Positions 28,372-41,500 of a DNA stretch of 64,000 nt are shown here, piece by piece. The notes under the pieces are model-generated. The model was not told the origin of the DNA. It saw only the letters and a program-made list of their open reading frames with translations, and did not search any database. A program made the translations under genes and the position numbers. Origin of the DNA: Otis tarda (taxonomy: Eukaryota > Chordata > Aves > Otidiformes > Otididae); contig CM048554.1 of the NCBI GenBank assembly GCA_026413225.1, positions 44,549,963 to 44,613,962 of the forward strand, in the 5' to 3' direction. Position 1 is the stretch's first letter. Each line of letters begins with the position of its first letter.

Positions 28372-28684
28372 CCATATTTGTTAAGGGCAGCCCTTAGGAA
28401 GCAGGCGGCCGGCGAGGAGCGCGCTGTCGCCGTGCTACGCCTGGCTCTTCAGGCGCACTGGAGAGGCGGGAGCGTGCCTCATAAACGGGTTGTCTCTAAC
28501 TTCTGCGCCCGGGGGCGAAACTGTCCGTGAAACGGGAGCGACTTGAGGAAGCCGCGACAGGAACCGTTCCAGCCCGCCCGGCGTGCAGCCGCCCGCCGCT
28601 GCTGGCTGAAGCGCCCTGTCGCCATCTTGGGTACGGGCAGTCCGGCGAGGGAGCCGGGAGCTGCTCGTGCTCTCCTGCCATCTT
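28372..28684 (+). promoter_or_regulatory. Three CCATNTT (YY1-type) cores in the promoter
   Basis: CCATATT at 28372-28378, CCATCTT at 28622-28628 (in the context GTCGCCATCTTGG) and CCATCTT at 28678-28684. All are on the plus strand, on the PREPL side. CGCCATCTTG is the reverse of the classic YY1 motif CAAGATGGCG, often found just downstream of housekeeping starts. Confidence 0.5.
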
Positions 28685-28818
28685 ATCCCGGGCAGCCCCG
28701 CCGGAGGGGGAGCGGGTCGGGCCCCACCTGCGACGGCGAGTCTTTGCGCGGGCCGCGGGCGCTGCCTGGCGTTGGCACGGCCTTGCCGCGGCGGTAAAGG
28801 GCAGGGCTGGCGGGGAGC

Positions 28819-28842
28819 GGGGCCAGGGCCAGGGCCAGGGCC
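28819..28842. repeat. GGGCCA tandem repeat in the CpG island
   Basis: About four copies of a GGGCCA-like hexamer lie between the promoter core and the first PREPL intron sequence. Confidence 0.8.
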
Positions 28843-29358
28843 GGCTTCTCTGGCCCTCGCCCCGGCGGGACCGGGGAAGGGGGCCGCGGGCGGTGAAACA
28901 CGTGGGGCCTTTCCCCCCGCAAAGCTGCGAACCTGTCAGTTTCTCCCCTGTGAGGTTGGGGGGGGGTTCACCTCTTGCTGTCAAGTTACCCTCTGTGAGA
29001 CAAAGTGGTTTTATTGTTATATGATACTCGTAAAAGGGAGAAAAATTTCCCAAAACCTCCGTGGGTTTTGGTTCTTCAACGTTTAAGGATGCACAGTTGC
29101 ACCTTCCTTTTTTTTCGTTGATTAGTTTCACTAGAGGTAAACTTTCAAGCAGCAGGGACCACATTTTGGAGTAAGGTAATAGGTTAATATGCGAGCTGAG
29201 CTGTGTGTACCAGTTGTTAAGAAACAGCTTAAGTTTAGCTGTTTCTGCTCCTCTGATTTAACCAATGAAAGCTTTACCTTCAGTTTATGTACATTTCACA
29301 TACACACTGTAAATAATCGGTTTGGCATTTTCAGAAATTTCAGGTTGACTATCAAGAA

Positions 29359-29577
29359 ATGAAGGTTAGGATGTCATATGTTGGACTGCGAAATCTTCTC
29401 CAAGGGCTGAGCCTCAGTGTCAAGTACTACTCTAAGCATAACCACCTTCAAACGATATGTCTGTGTAGTAAAATAAAACAAAAAAAATGTCGTGTCTTGG
29501 ACTGTTCAGGAAGTACGTGCACACACAGGACTGTGCCACCTGGAAGCATCCTGCCATGGAGATTCTTTTCCTGCAAG
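29359..29577 (+). CDS. PREPL: PREPL first coding exon (mitochondrial-type N-terminus)
   Basis: 73 codons, [16 protein letters not shown] to LPWRFFSCK, then a GTATGC donor. The acceptor is probably TTTCAG ending at 29343, with TTTTCAG ending at 29333 as an alternative; both lie upstream of the ATG. Rich in Lys, Arg, Ser and hydrophobic residues with few acids, as expected of a mitochondrial presequence. RFFSCK matches human RSFSCK at the exon end. The rest is poorly conserved. Confidence 0.85.
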
Positions 29578-32500
29578 GTATGCTGTTTAAGTATAGACTT
29601 AATGTCAACAACCCCCTTGGCACATCTGTTAAGGAAGCCAGCCATATTTTTCAAATCTCAAGGAAACACGTTTTTCTTAAAGGGTTTGAAGCAGGGGGAT
29701 AAATACTAGGATTTCAATTATGTTCAAAGACATATACCGTTGTTTAACTTTCCTGTACTGGTTTGATGTAAAGCTGCATTTTGATTGATTTTCCTGCTGT
29801 AGCAACTTGAAAAAAAATGGTATCTTCCAGAGAGATTCAGAAAAAGTGTCAGGAGAAAACTGCAGGGAGACATCAGCTAGCGTAGAGGCAGTGTTCAAAC
29901 TGATTGCACCAAACTTAACCGCTGTGAGCTCACTCAACAAAACTTGACTTTTTCCGTGCTAACAAGTAAGTAAGGGTTTGCACCATGTGACAATATTTTA
30001 TTGGCCTCTCATAATTGCATTCACATGTGATAAACTATACTTTTATAGGTACTTGGATTTATTTCTGTAAGTAAATAATGAGGGGCAATGTATCATGGAC
30101 AGAGTCAGAAAATGGAGGGAAACAACTTCAGGTCTGTTCCTGTGTTTCCAATACAGAGTTCGTTAAAGGTATTATATTAAGTTCACTGCAGTATGACAGG
30201 CTGTAAACAGATGTATGTGCATAATGCATAAGTACTGTTTAAAAAGATTGGTGTTTTGGTTTATTTTATCTTAAACATGTTTTCAGATGGATGTGAATAA
30301 TTCTTTCAAGTTGACAATGTTTCTTGAGAGGTGACCCAAAGATCAGCTTGTTGTAACCCTCTTATTTGTAACCATTATGTAAACAGTTTCTAAGTCTGTG
30401 TCTGAAACAAATGTTTCAGACAAATGTAAACAAATGTAAACAAATGTAAACAAATGTTTCAGGGAGAGCATATGAAGTCTTAATGGATGAGAAAGTGACC
30501 TGGCAGTGAATAAACAGAAACACACAAAACCAGTTACAAATGCTGGTCTGCACACTGGTTCCATGATACAAACAGGTGGTTTTCAGCTGAAAGGAAGCTG
30601 TGCGTGTTTGCTTTGCAGCAAATGTTTGCAAACTGATTGTCACTGAGATCCTCTGCTATCTTCAGAATCTTTCTAGATACTCTTCTAGATAACTGGTTTT
30701 TCACCAGGCAGAGAGGTGTACAGTAATTAATATATACCTACACTGTGGCCACCAGCTGTATGTAATATTTCCAAATAAATACAATGGGAACTGTTGAAAG
30801 CAAAAGGAGGGAAGTCATCAAAAGATTAATAAAGTGTGGAACTTGCCAAAATAAGTTGTGGATGCTAACATTTTATATGGGTGTAAGGGGAGATGATATA
30901 TGCACATGAAAGAGACTTTTTAAATATCCAGAAACCACATTCAGCTCAGGAAATTCCTGAGCTAAAACTGTTAAAGGCTGAGTGAATACCTGTTGCAGAA
31001 TATCATCTGTGCTTGTCTCATCCTTATGCTTTCCTGAGTGTCCATTTGTGGTCACTGTGGGGTTTTTGTTTGGTTGCTTCTTGTTTGGGGAACGGTGTTT
31101 TCTTAGAGCAGTTTTTTCCACTAAGGTGAGGGCGGTACAACTAACACATCCTGCAGTTTCTTTACATTGACCAGTTACACAGTTGCTCCAGAGCTTCTCT
31201 AAGGGATTTCACGGTTTATTGGAGTTGTGCTTCTGATTTGATATGCTAGCCTGGAGGGACCATTGGTCTGAACCAGTAATGAGCACTCGTATGCTCTCAT
31301 GAATGAAGTGGTTTACGTTCACAGGGAGTTTGGAAACTGGAGCAGATAGTTCCTCCTCCTTTCAAGGTCTACTCGTAACATTCACATTTTAGATCTCATG
31401 CATTTGTGAAGACAAACCAGGAACAAATCAAGAGTGCTTGATGCAAAGTGAGGACGGGGTAAAAAGCATATGCTACTTTTTAAGTTTAGACACATTCACA
31501 CAGTATCGTGAATGTTATAAAATGCTACTTTGTGTGATCTGTGCAGTGTTATGTACTGTAATATATGTTGTTAAGCTTATTGCTCAATCAAATGAGATTT
31601 TACAGCAAGCAAAAAGATGTAGCATTGTTTTAGCAATTTTAACACATTTTTAATATTTTTACAAGAGAAGACAGCTTTGTTGGCAATAAGATAGCAGTAG
31701 TCTGCTTACAGATCATGGAAAAACAGATCCTTAAGCTTATTCCTGGTAAAACTGTTGCAGAACTCATATCAGTTCACTGCTTCACTTCATTCTGTGCCTT
31801 ATGAACATTTACACTCACACTTTTGTGGAGGTGGAGCAAGAAGCTGAACAAGCTGCTAGAACTCATAAGTACAGGAACAGAGGTGTGGGAGGCATTGTTG
31901 TCTAGGAAAGGAAATGAGAAATTACACTTGTAAGACAGGAAAACTACAAGAAAGCACCTCTGAGGAAGGAAAAATAACAGAATTCCATAAAAATGAACTA
32001 AAAACTTGCTCTAGAACAAGAACAAATGTATTTACTTGTAATCAATTCAGAGCATACATTAATAGTACCCCAAATTTTAAGAGAAGACCTCAATACATGT
32101 GTCAAGTAAAGCACATTTGACAATGCCTCCCTAAAAGATCAGGAAGAATTGAAAAGAAAAACTTATTCCAACTGTGGTTTTTCTTTTTAATGGCATGTAC
32201 TATTGTAATAATGCAAAGTTGGTTTTGGATCTGTAGCTCAGGAAAATATCATTATTGCCTCAATGTATTCATATTGGAGTACAGAGTTCAGGCTTGTAGC
32301 CATTGTTGTCTTTCCTTACTCAGCAGGAAGGAACAAAAATCCCTTCCAAAAGGAAGCAAAATGCATCCATAATAACATCAGAGCTTTCTTACAAGAATCT
32401 TCTGAAATCAGAGCAGGAAAACTGGAATGACATTTCAGCAAGATACAAAGCTATGACAGAAAGAATCAAGGAAAAATTAGAAGAGTTACACAACAAGTAT

Positions 32501-35500
32501 ACATTCAGTTCGGGAAGCCCAAGAGTAAGTGGCAAAAATTAGAAACATTTCTCATCATTAAGTACAAATAAAAAGCAGTGAAGCCATCCCATCTATAAAC
32601 TGCTGTTTTCTCGATTAATTTATGGTGGTAGTTTCGAGTTTTGAATATTTTAATAATTGTGGATAGTAACAGCACGTGTTTAGAACAGCTTATACCTGTT
32701 AGGGTAGTGCATTATTTACCTTAATTTCTCCATAGGCAAAAGCAAGTAAAGATACAATAATAATCTGACTTTTGGGTAAAGAATACAAGACATTGTAAGT
32801 TGCAAGAGCAATTGCAGGTGATCTGAGCCTTTTGTTAAATTTAGAGCACGTATAGGTAGCTTAAGTACCCTAAATTTAAAAGAACCTTTCTGATGCTTGC
32901 AATTCCTTCTTCAGTAGTGAATATACGTGCTATATTCTGTATTGCATATGTTACAATTGTGTTGTGCAGGACAATGAGTGTAGGGATTCTAAGGAAATAG
33001 TCTAACTATATGTTGGACTTGAACCATGTTTGTTTTATATTGAACAGATCAGGTTTGGAGAGAATGTGTACTTTGAAGAGAATGGCTGTATGTTTCTTTC
33101 AAAAGCAGATGATGGTAAGGGATTTCTCTTCCTAACATGGTACAATTGCTGAAAATGTGGTACAGCTATCACTTAGTGTACTTTTCTTACAATAAAGTTT
33201 ATTTGCTCTGTTTCTTAAAATAACTAAAAATACTTTTATAAAATTCTTTAATGATGAATTAATAATTCTAGAATCCTGCATCTGAAAAGGGGAGGTGAAG
33301 AGACTTAGAAAATAGTATCTATTGATGCTAAGGCAAGTTTCTGAAGAGGGAAGAAACACGTCACTCCTTTTCAGAGCCCTAATTTAACATTTTGAAAAAG
33401 GAAGAGCACATTCATACTTTTTTGTTTCTGAGGGGGTGGGAAAAAAATATTAATTTTCTTTAGTAAAAACAACTGTACTTTAGGTATCTGAACTTTAAAA
33501 CTTAATACATTTACTAGAAGCCAGGATCTACATTTTAAAATATCTTAAATAATAACTACAAGACTTTTTTTTTTCAAAACTGTAATTTTTTGTTTATGTT
33601 TACAAAGTGCATTTGCAAATATCTTGCAAGAAAAATATTTGAGGTTAATAAATTCCAGTAGTATGCTTGTGAATATTGCAGGTAGACTTGTTAAATACAG
33701 GCATTAACAACGACTGCTCATTTTGACAGTGCCTTAATTACAGGATTTTTTTTCTATTTCTTTTTTTTTTTATGTAGTAGATGAAGGAAATGTTGACATT
33801 TTATTCAGTACTGAAGATCTTGGCTTTTCTGATGCCTTTATTCAACGGATCAGAATTTCACCAGATCAGAGATACATGGCCATCAGCTTAAAAACTGAAA
33901 ATTCTGAAGAGGCAACCTGCTTTATTATGAAACTTGGTCATTTTCCTGTCGTGGAAAAAGTAATTCCAAGTGTATTTAGTTTTGGTAAGTTGTCTATAAA
34001 TATCCTGTGGATCACACTAGCTTTCAATACAACATTTATGTTAGTCTACAAATAATATTAAAATGCTTGAAAAAAATAAGGAAGCAACATTTTTAGATTC
34101 AACTCTTATAGCTCCCAAGTTGTTTCTTATTTACTATTTCTTCCACACTGGACAATTAAAAGTTATCTGATGTGGACGAAAGTGACTGCTTTCATGTTAC
34201 AAATTTTCCTTCATTGTAAAAGCAAGCATTTATACATGTTTGAACAGTCATGCATATTGTTCTTTTAATTTAATTCAATACACTTCTTTAAAACTCTACT
34301 GACATAACTGTTTGCAATTTAAAGATCTTTTTGAAAAATGTTCTGGTTATTAAACCCTTCCAGGTACACCTGAAGTCAGTGATAGCTGTGGGCACCTGGC
34401 TTCACTGAAAAGTGTGCAGGCACTACCTACTATTAAGTACTGGCTGGAATTTCAGCTGAACTTTAGGATGTGGGTCACAATTCAGAGCCCCATGAAGTCA
34501 GTCAGGCCTTGAGTCAATTCTTTCAGAGTAGATTACAGAGCTTCACATTGCTATTAAAATAGGCGTAGATAAACTGAAGTGAATGGGAAATATTTTTTTT
34601 TCCTAGTATGTTAAAGAATACAGCAAAAAGCAATAGTGTGTATATAATGTTCCACATCTCGTATTTTGGATTATATTGTTAGTTGTCATCAAGTATATAT
34701 ACTGCAGTAAGCAATTTGCTGGGCAGGACAAAAAATAAAAAACTCTAGGTAAAATTTCCTAGTTACAAAAATGAAGAGTAACAAGAATTTAATCCTGTAA
34801 GTGTTTGCACAATTGAGGTTTATAATGCCTGTTGAAAACTAAGCCTGCAAATTTGCCAGTGATATTTTTCACTATACTTGATTTGAACATCTATCTGGGT
34901 GCGTCTGGAAGTTCAGTACGTTTAAGAAACCAACACCCTGTTGCCTACATAGGTGTGCCAGATTATGGCAGATAACAAGAGTACAAAAAATGATTATAAG
35001 AAAGGTAGAGATTACACTCATTTTGTAAACTTACTCAGGTGTAAGCGAGGTACAGAGGTGCCATGAAGTACAGAGGTACCTCAACCATGAGCAAGAGAAT
35101 TAAGTCTTATGACCACTTGCAAAGTATGTGCTTGTATTGCATGATGTGCAATAACAGGCAGACAAATGTAAGGTCTTGCAGCTTTACATCTGTGTTTTTT
35201 TAAATGCTAGGCTATAGAAGAACTTGGGATTTCTCTCCTAAAGGCTTGTCTTCATAGTGAACCCTCAGCTGCCTGTGCACTTTGGAGCCACATTGCTGCT
35301 TAGGTAGCAAATTGTTTGCATTACTTCAGTGTGGTACTTCCTTGGGTTTTGTACTGAACATTAGTATTTATGCGTAAGATAGCATACAATAACTTTTTAA
35401 AGCCTATGTATTAAACATCATTCTAGTGGCTGTAGGAGCAGCAGAGACAGCAGTAATTTGGCTGGATCAGTCAGATTGCTAAACCTCAGAACAGCAAGAT

Positions 35501-38500
35501 TCCTGTATTTGTACATTTCTAATATTGATGAACGCATACGAGCATAGAAAACTGGAGAAGTTTTCTCTCAGCAGTACCCATGGGGCACATGCATCATCTC
35601 TTTTCTCTAAATGGCTTGCAGGCAGTCACATGCAGTGGTGCAGAGCTCATACTCTATTATCTCACTGACTCCATATAAACCCCTGTTTCTCTGCTCAGTT
35701 TTAAACAGCCACACATCATCTATTTTCCTGTTGCCTCCAGACCCGCCCCCCCCTCCCAGGGTCAAGAGTTTCCTCTTTGTCGGCCCTGGAACATTGTCCT
35801 TTTTTTCTTTTAAAAAAAAAGTATTGAGAGATTCTTGTTCTGCAAGATTCAGAGAAAACATGGAAAAATCTTTTCGTGGCTTACTGCAGCCGCTGGACTG
35901 TAGAAATACTGTCCTCAGTTCCATGTCAGCTGCTACCCACCTTTTTCACCATTGGGTCCAGTGTTCATGGAGCTCCATTTTCTCTCAGTACTAGTATGTA
36001 TTGTTCCAAATTTGATATGCATTTTTCTTTTTTCCAGAATGGGCTACAAATGATGTTCTGTATTATACAAGTCAGAAGAACCTTAAATGCCAGAATGTGT
36101 TTATGACCACTTTCACTAATCAGAAACATACTAAGTTAGTTTACACAGAACAAGATGCAAGGTAATACCTGAAATACAACAAGTCCTTTACATATTCCTC
36201 AGCATTTTATATGTAAAATATAACTAGTTTGGAAAACAAATTCTTCCATATCCTATTCCAAATGGTAAAAGGCATTTTTAAGTTGTGTTCTGCTGTCAGT
36301 AGTGCCTTATGCAGTCTGAGAATGTGCTCTGTTCTCCTCTTGATATGTGATCAACAGAGATTTAACTTTCCTCTCTTACCTCATGAGTTCAGCTGAGTTT
36401 ATAAATGTCAAGGTCAGTCTCAGGTCAGGGTGTCCTTTAATGAACGTGTGACAGTTTCATACCGGGTAAATCAGACTGTGGGTTTCATTTTGTTTTCTCT
36501 GCTATTGATGTCTGATACATCTTTTAAAAAACATAGAAGTTCAGGCTAATCTTTGCTCTGGGTAATGGATGAGCAAAATCGTTACAGCACTCCCAGAGAC
36601 AGAACTATTGTTGACTGAATACCCTCTCAATAACCTTTCTTTAAGCAGTGGTTTAGGAAGACAAGAAGGCTCTTGCTAGATTGAGTGCAGAACTAGTTTT
36701 TCAGCCATGTGGTAGATTTATACAGTATTCCATAAATGTTTGTGATTATTCCTAATTCAATTTACATGTTCAATAAAGAAATTTCAATTATACTTTAATG
36801 TGAAAAAAAACCAAAAAACAGAAAATAGAAAAAACCCAGCAATTGAGATGGAGTAAATAAGATCCTTTTGTTCCAGCTGCATTTGATGCATACTTTTGGA
36901 AACTCAAGTTGCACTAACCTGACACTTCCCCACAGGGAAACTGTTGGCATAATTCTGAAGGTCATAGTCATTACAGTAAATCTACTAGAAACTTACTCTA
37001 AAGGTTCATGTGCTACTGCAACTCATAACTGAACTCACTTGTTCATCGGAGATGGCAAGACATTCTTTTGTATTGCCATTGAGTAGCTATGTTCTGCAAC
37101 TCACCAGCTCTTTTAGGTGCAATCAAATATTTGTATTAGGAGCTTAAAATTTCTTTACTTCCTTAAAAAAAAAATCTACAAAGACAAAAAAAAACCAGTA
37201 ATATCAAGGTCAGAGTCCTTGGGGAGTAGTGTAACCTGCGTTTCAGCTTGACTCTCTTAGAGGTAAGGACAGCAGAGCTGAACTGTTGGAATCTCTACTG
37301 AATGCAGTGCTGCACTCTTGCCGAATTTGTGTGTATTAGAGAGGCAGGAGGCTGATTCCTTGGAGAATTTAGATCCCCCTGCTGTGCCTGTCCTCCTAAA
37401 GATGTCAAGAGGGTGCAATTAGAAAAGACAATGGTCCCAAAAAAATTTTAGCTCCTCCACCTGCAAATAATTAAAGGCACTGAAAATGCTATCTAAAGTG
37501 TCCTTTCCTTCACCAGTCAAATATTTTGAAGTCTAGAGGAATCATTATTGCTGTCGTGTATCTGATCTGTATAATGCACATTACGGTACTCAACCCTGCA
37601 ATTGCTTGATGAAATCTTCTGAATCTTCATGTTGGACAGTTTTGTTTTTAGAGACATCCAGTCTTAAAGATTCAAGATGGCAAAGAAACTGCTATGTCCC
37701 AAGATGTGACTTTACAATTAATTAGGATGACTCAGAAATTTGAATCTAAATTTCAGCCTGAACTCATCTAATATTAGCATTCAGCCACTAATTATTCTGT
37801 TTTCTGTTTCCAGAATTTAGAAGCATTTAAAACCAGTAGATAGGTCCTAGTTTCTTAGATCGTTCCAAAACTGGTTCCTAGTTTCTAGCTTTATCACTGC
37901 AACGCTGTCCATCTTGTCTCATGTAGGCTTTTGCACTTTTAAAAAAAATAGTCTTATGTCTTACTTCAGAGAAGGTTAGTAACACTTAAGCTTTTTATCA
38001 GTTAATCTTTATTATAGCTCTTTTGTTATTGCTGTTCCCACATTATGGACTTCTTTATTAATTTTAATTACCTGTTATTTATTACTTTAGAAAAAAAATA
38101 GTTATGGGCTCAATAAAAAGTTCTACATTTTGCCTGAATTTTAAAGCCTGTATACATCAATGAGCTCCCACTCTGTCTCAGTGATGCAAAAACCTGGATT
38201 CAGTTGGGCAACAACTGAACTGCCTTCTCCTTGCACATTTCAGGTCCTAAACACAAGATTGTGGGTTCTTGAATCCCAGGGTAAATGCAGCAGGAGTGGA
38301 TTTGGGAACCAAGTAGTCTGGAATTTCTCCAGCCTACTTACAGGAATGCTGGTTCTTACCTTGCAAATGGAAGCCCGTAATTCTGAAACAACTGATATAT
38401 TTTAAAAATACTAATCAAGTTTAAGTTTGTTTTTTTTTTTTAAAATAATTCCTTACAGATTCTTTGTGGACATACATTGTACAAAAGATAGGCGTTTTCT

Positions 38501-41500
38501 CACTATCAACAGCAACAGCAAGACAACCTCAGAAGTTTGGCTGGTTGACTGTAGACATCCTTTTAAGTTACCTGCTCTCGTACAAGCACGAACGAAAGGG
38601 GTCATTTACCACATTGAGCACAGAAATGATGAGTTATATATTCTTACTACGTATGGAGAACCTGCAGAATACAAGGTAATTTTAACTGCCAATAAGTCAA
38701 TGCAGATCATATAGAAATAGTAAGGCTGGCTTTTAATTCTGTGCTTCACAGCTTACTGAAATAATTTAAGAGAATTACACAGTGAGCTGCGTGGACTGAA
38801 AGACTGATAGCAGTACATGGAGTCTCGCCTGTAGCATGTCAATTTGATTCAGACTCCTTTGGCAACATCAAGAAATGAGTATGCTCTAACAGTCATTTCC
38901 CCTCTATTCAAATTTAAGCTGGTGATCTCAGTCTACATAATCACCTATATGTCTGTACATATCATTTGTAACTCTTACTACATATTAGTAATGCAAGGTT
39001 GTTATTTTGTTTTTATAGCTGATGAAGGCACCAGTAACTTCCAGTGGCATGGAGAACTGGCAGTTAGTTTATGCACTGGAAAAGAAAACCAAGCTAGTAG
39101 ACTTGGAGATATTTAGTGATCACTGTATTATGTTCCTGAAGAATGCCGGTCATCTTTATTTAAATGTGATTTCTTTTGTTTCACATTCAGTTCAGTCAAT
39201 AAAGGTATGTTTTAGCATGACTTAAGCAGCACAATATTTTTCCAGCACTATTTTTTTTGTTGTTGTTGTTTTTTAAACATAACATTATAATGAAAGCAAA
39301 GATAAATTCTGAGAGTAAAAGTGCTGTGGAAACTATAATACTGCCCAGTTTGTCATTGTGACGAATTGTGTTACCTGTGGCTGTTCTTCAGGATTTCATG
39401 TGGTGGCTTATTGCAGCACTTACTTAGAAAGCTGGAGAGCAGCTATCCTATGAGTCAGTTCTTTCTTCAATTTATTGCAGTCAAGCTCTTTACAATACAG
39501 CTGATTTCTAATATAAAATTAGCCTTGATTCCCTAAACACTCTACTTAGTTTTACTTGGCCTATTTTTGGTTACACTCATGAGTGTAAGCAAGGAAATAA
39601 GCCTGGCCCTCCCACAGAAGAAAGATTAGAACATTCAGGAGACAATATGGACCCTGTTTTGTAATAAATAGGAAGAATTGATAGTGCAGTACAATTTGTA
39701 CAAAGTATTTTTTCCCTTCTTCAGCTGTTGCTAAATATTTGTGGATTAAAACCAGAGTGACTCAATTAAAAACCTTGATTTCTGGAGACCATTCAGATGA
39801 AATATTTAATTTGTTTGCTTGCCTGAAAATTACAATCTGAACTACTGACAAGTTTACTGCAACAAGCTACCAATGCTGCATCCTGTAAGACTGCTACAGA
39901 AAAAGGCTTTCGAAGTACACTGTACGGTCTCTGAAACATTTGTTTTTGAAAATGGTTGTAGTTTATTTATTCAGAAAGGGTCTGCAGTTACTCTGGAGAA
40001 GTTGGACTTTTGCTGCCATTTCAGAAGTCTCTAGCAACCTAACCCGAGTAAGTAGTGGCCTGGCAGAGGGTTTGACTAGGTCCCTGCTGCGCTCAAAGAA
40101 TGAATCTTGATTTCTTTTATTCTTAGCAGAGTTAAAAATCTTAAATATAATAGCAGTAAGTGTCTGAGGGTGAATGTGCCAGGAAAAGGTTTTGTTCTTC
40201 ATAATGGCTGGCACTAGGAACAAAGTTAAGAGGCAGGGGTTTTCAGTGGCTTAGCATTACTGAGCTAACTCACAGCAAAAGCATAACTGACATGGACTTG
40301 GCTGTACATCATGTTGAAGTAGGACTGGAAATCAGAGGGGAAATGGGATCTAAAAAATAAAAACAATGCAGAATAATTTCAAAGAATGTTTTAATTTAAA
40401 AAAAAAATCTGCACTGATGCCCATTTTAAACTGAATTTGGATTTATTTTTCCTTTTTATTTCATTGTTGAACTTTATCCCATGGCATTAGGGGAAAGTTT
40501 GCTAGTCTTTCCCTTTTTGACTGTTTCATTACTGAATTTAAAAGAAATACAGATTGTGCTACATACAAATTGAAGATAATTAGCTTAATACTAAAAATCT
40601 TTTCCTCTGAAGGACACGCTAGGCAAAATTTACAGAAGCGATGTGATGTAAGGGTCTCACTTGAAATGCCGTGTTTTCTCAGCTACCTACGTGGGCCTGT
40701 GAATTTGAATTGGAATCTCATCCTGAACATAACACCAGCACTTGCTATTTTCAGCTCACCTCCCCAGTACACCCCCCTAAGCGTTTTGCATATTCATTTA
40801 AAGAAAATAATCTAATTGAACAAGCTGTGCAAGAGGTACCAATTATTACGAATTGTCACACTATACGTTTACTTGCTAAAAGCAAGGTAAGATTTTTCAG
40901 TTCTTTTCCCATTCCCTTTATTCTTCCTTTCCTCCCCACCCATTTAAAGAAAATGCATTTGGCAGGGAATAGAGATTAAAAAAATGTAAAGAGCAGTTGG
41001 TGCTATAGTTACTAAACAGTGGGTGTTTTCTTCAGTGCTATAGAGAAGAACAAGAAAGAGTCGTGATAAGATTTTTTTTTTTCTCCATTAACCTGGAAAT
41101 GCTGGAGGAGATAGCAGTACATGATGAGTCAAGAATCTTAGTATAGTATAACTCGGAATTGCTAGTTGATGCATGGTATCGTACTCTCCATGATAAATGA
41201 AAGAGATACCAGCTGTTGAAAAGAACACCCCACAACCAGCTGCACAGTATAGGTCAAGAAAGGCAAGTTTTAACAGCCTGAGTTTAAAAAATCAGATGTT
41301 AATAAAGAGTTTGTGCTGCAGTAAATGGTAAACTATTTTGTTAATAATAGATATTCTTGGTGTTAAAGGGGGAAGGAAGACTTGGGTGCTTTAGTAGTTT
41401 AAAAACTCCTCAGGTGTTGCACTTAACTGAATTTTATACTCTGCATCTGTAAGCCCACACAGCAGAGGTTCAGTCTCTTGCTTTATTTCTCAAGAGTGCT

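Larger units (their letters stand above)
27530..28950. promoter_or_regulatory. CpG island, shared CAMKMT/PREPL head-to-head promoter
   Basis: The sequence changes from AT-rich intron to a GC- and CpG-dense block here and back again near 28.95 kb. It contains CAMKMT exon 1 and must contain the PREPL transcription start and its noncoding first exon. In human the two gene starts are under 100 bp apart, as I recall. No TATA box is evident at the centre, as usual for this promoter type. Possible donors for the PREPL 5' exon are the GT at 28631 and the GT at 28794; I cannot choose between them. Confidence 0.85.
32525..39018 (+). other. PREPL: PREPL introns between coding exons 2 and 7
   Basis: Introns 32525-33047, 33115-33777, 33985-36037, 36162-38458 and 38676-39018. 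No transposon is recognisable. A pyrimidine- and C-rich patch at 35740-35770 and an A/C tract at 36802-36838 are the only compositional features. Confidence 0.75.

Noticed and set aside
27717-29164. Several long open frames (up to 222 codons) on both strands of the CpG island
   Set aside because: GC-rich DNA lacks stop codons. Apart from CAMKMT exon 1, the translations are Pro/Ala/Arg/Gly-rich with no recognisable domain and no frame preference.
35607-35994. Open frames of 127 and 105 codons on opposite strands in a PREPL intron
   Set aside because: They mirror each other in a pyrimidine-rich patch, lie within an intron of a well-supported gene and resemble no family.
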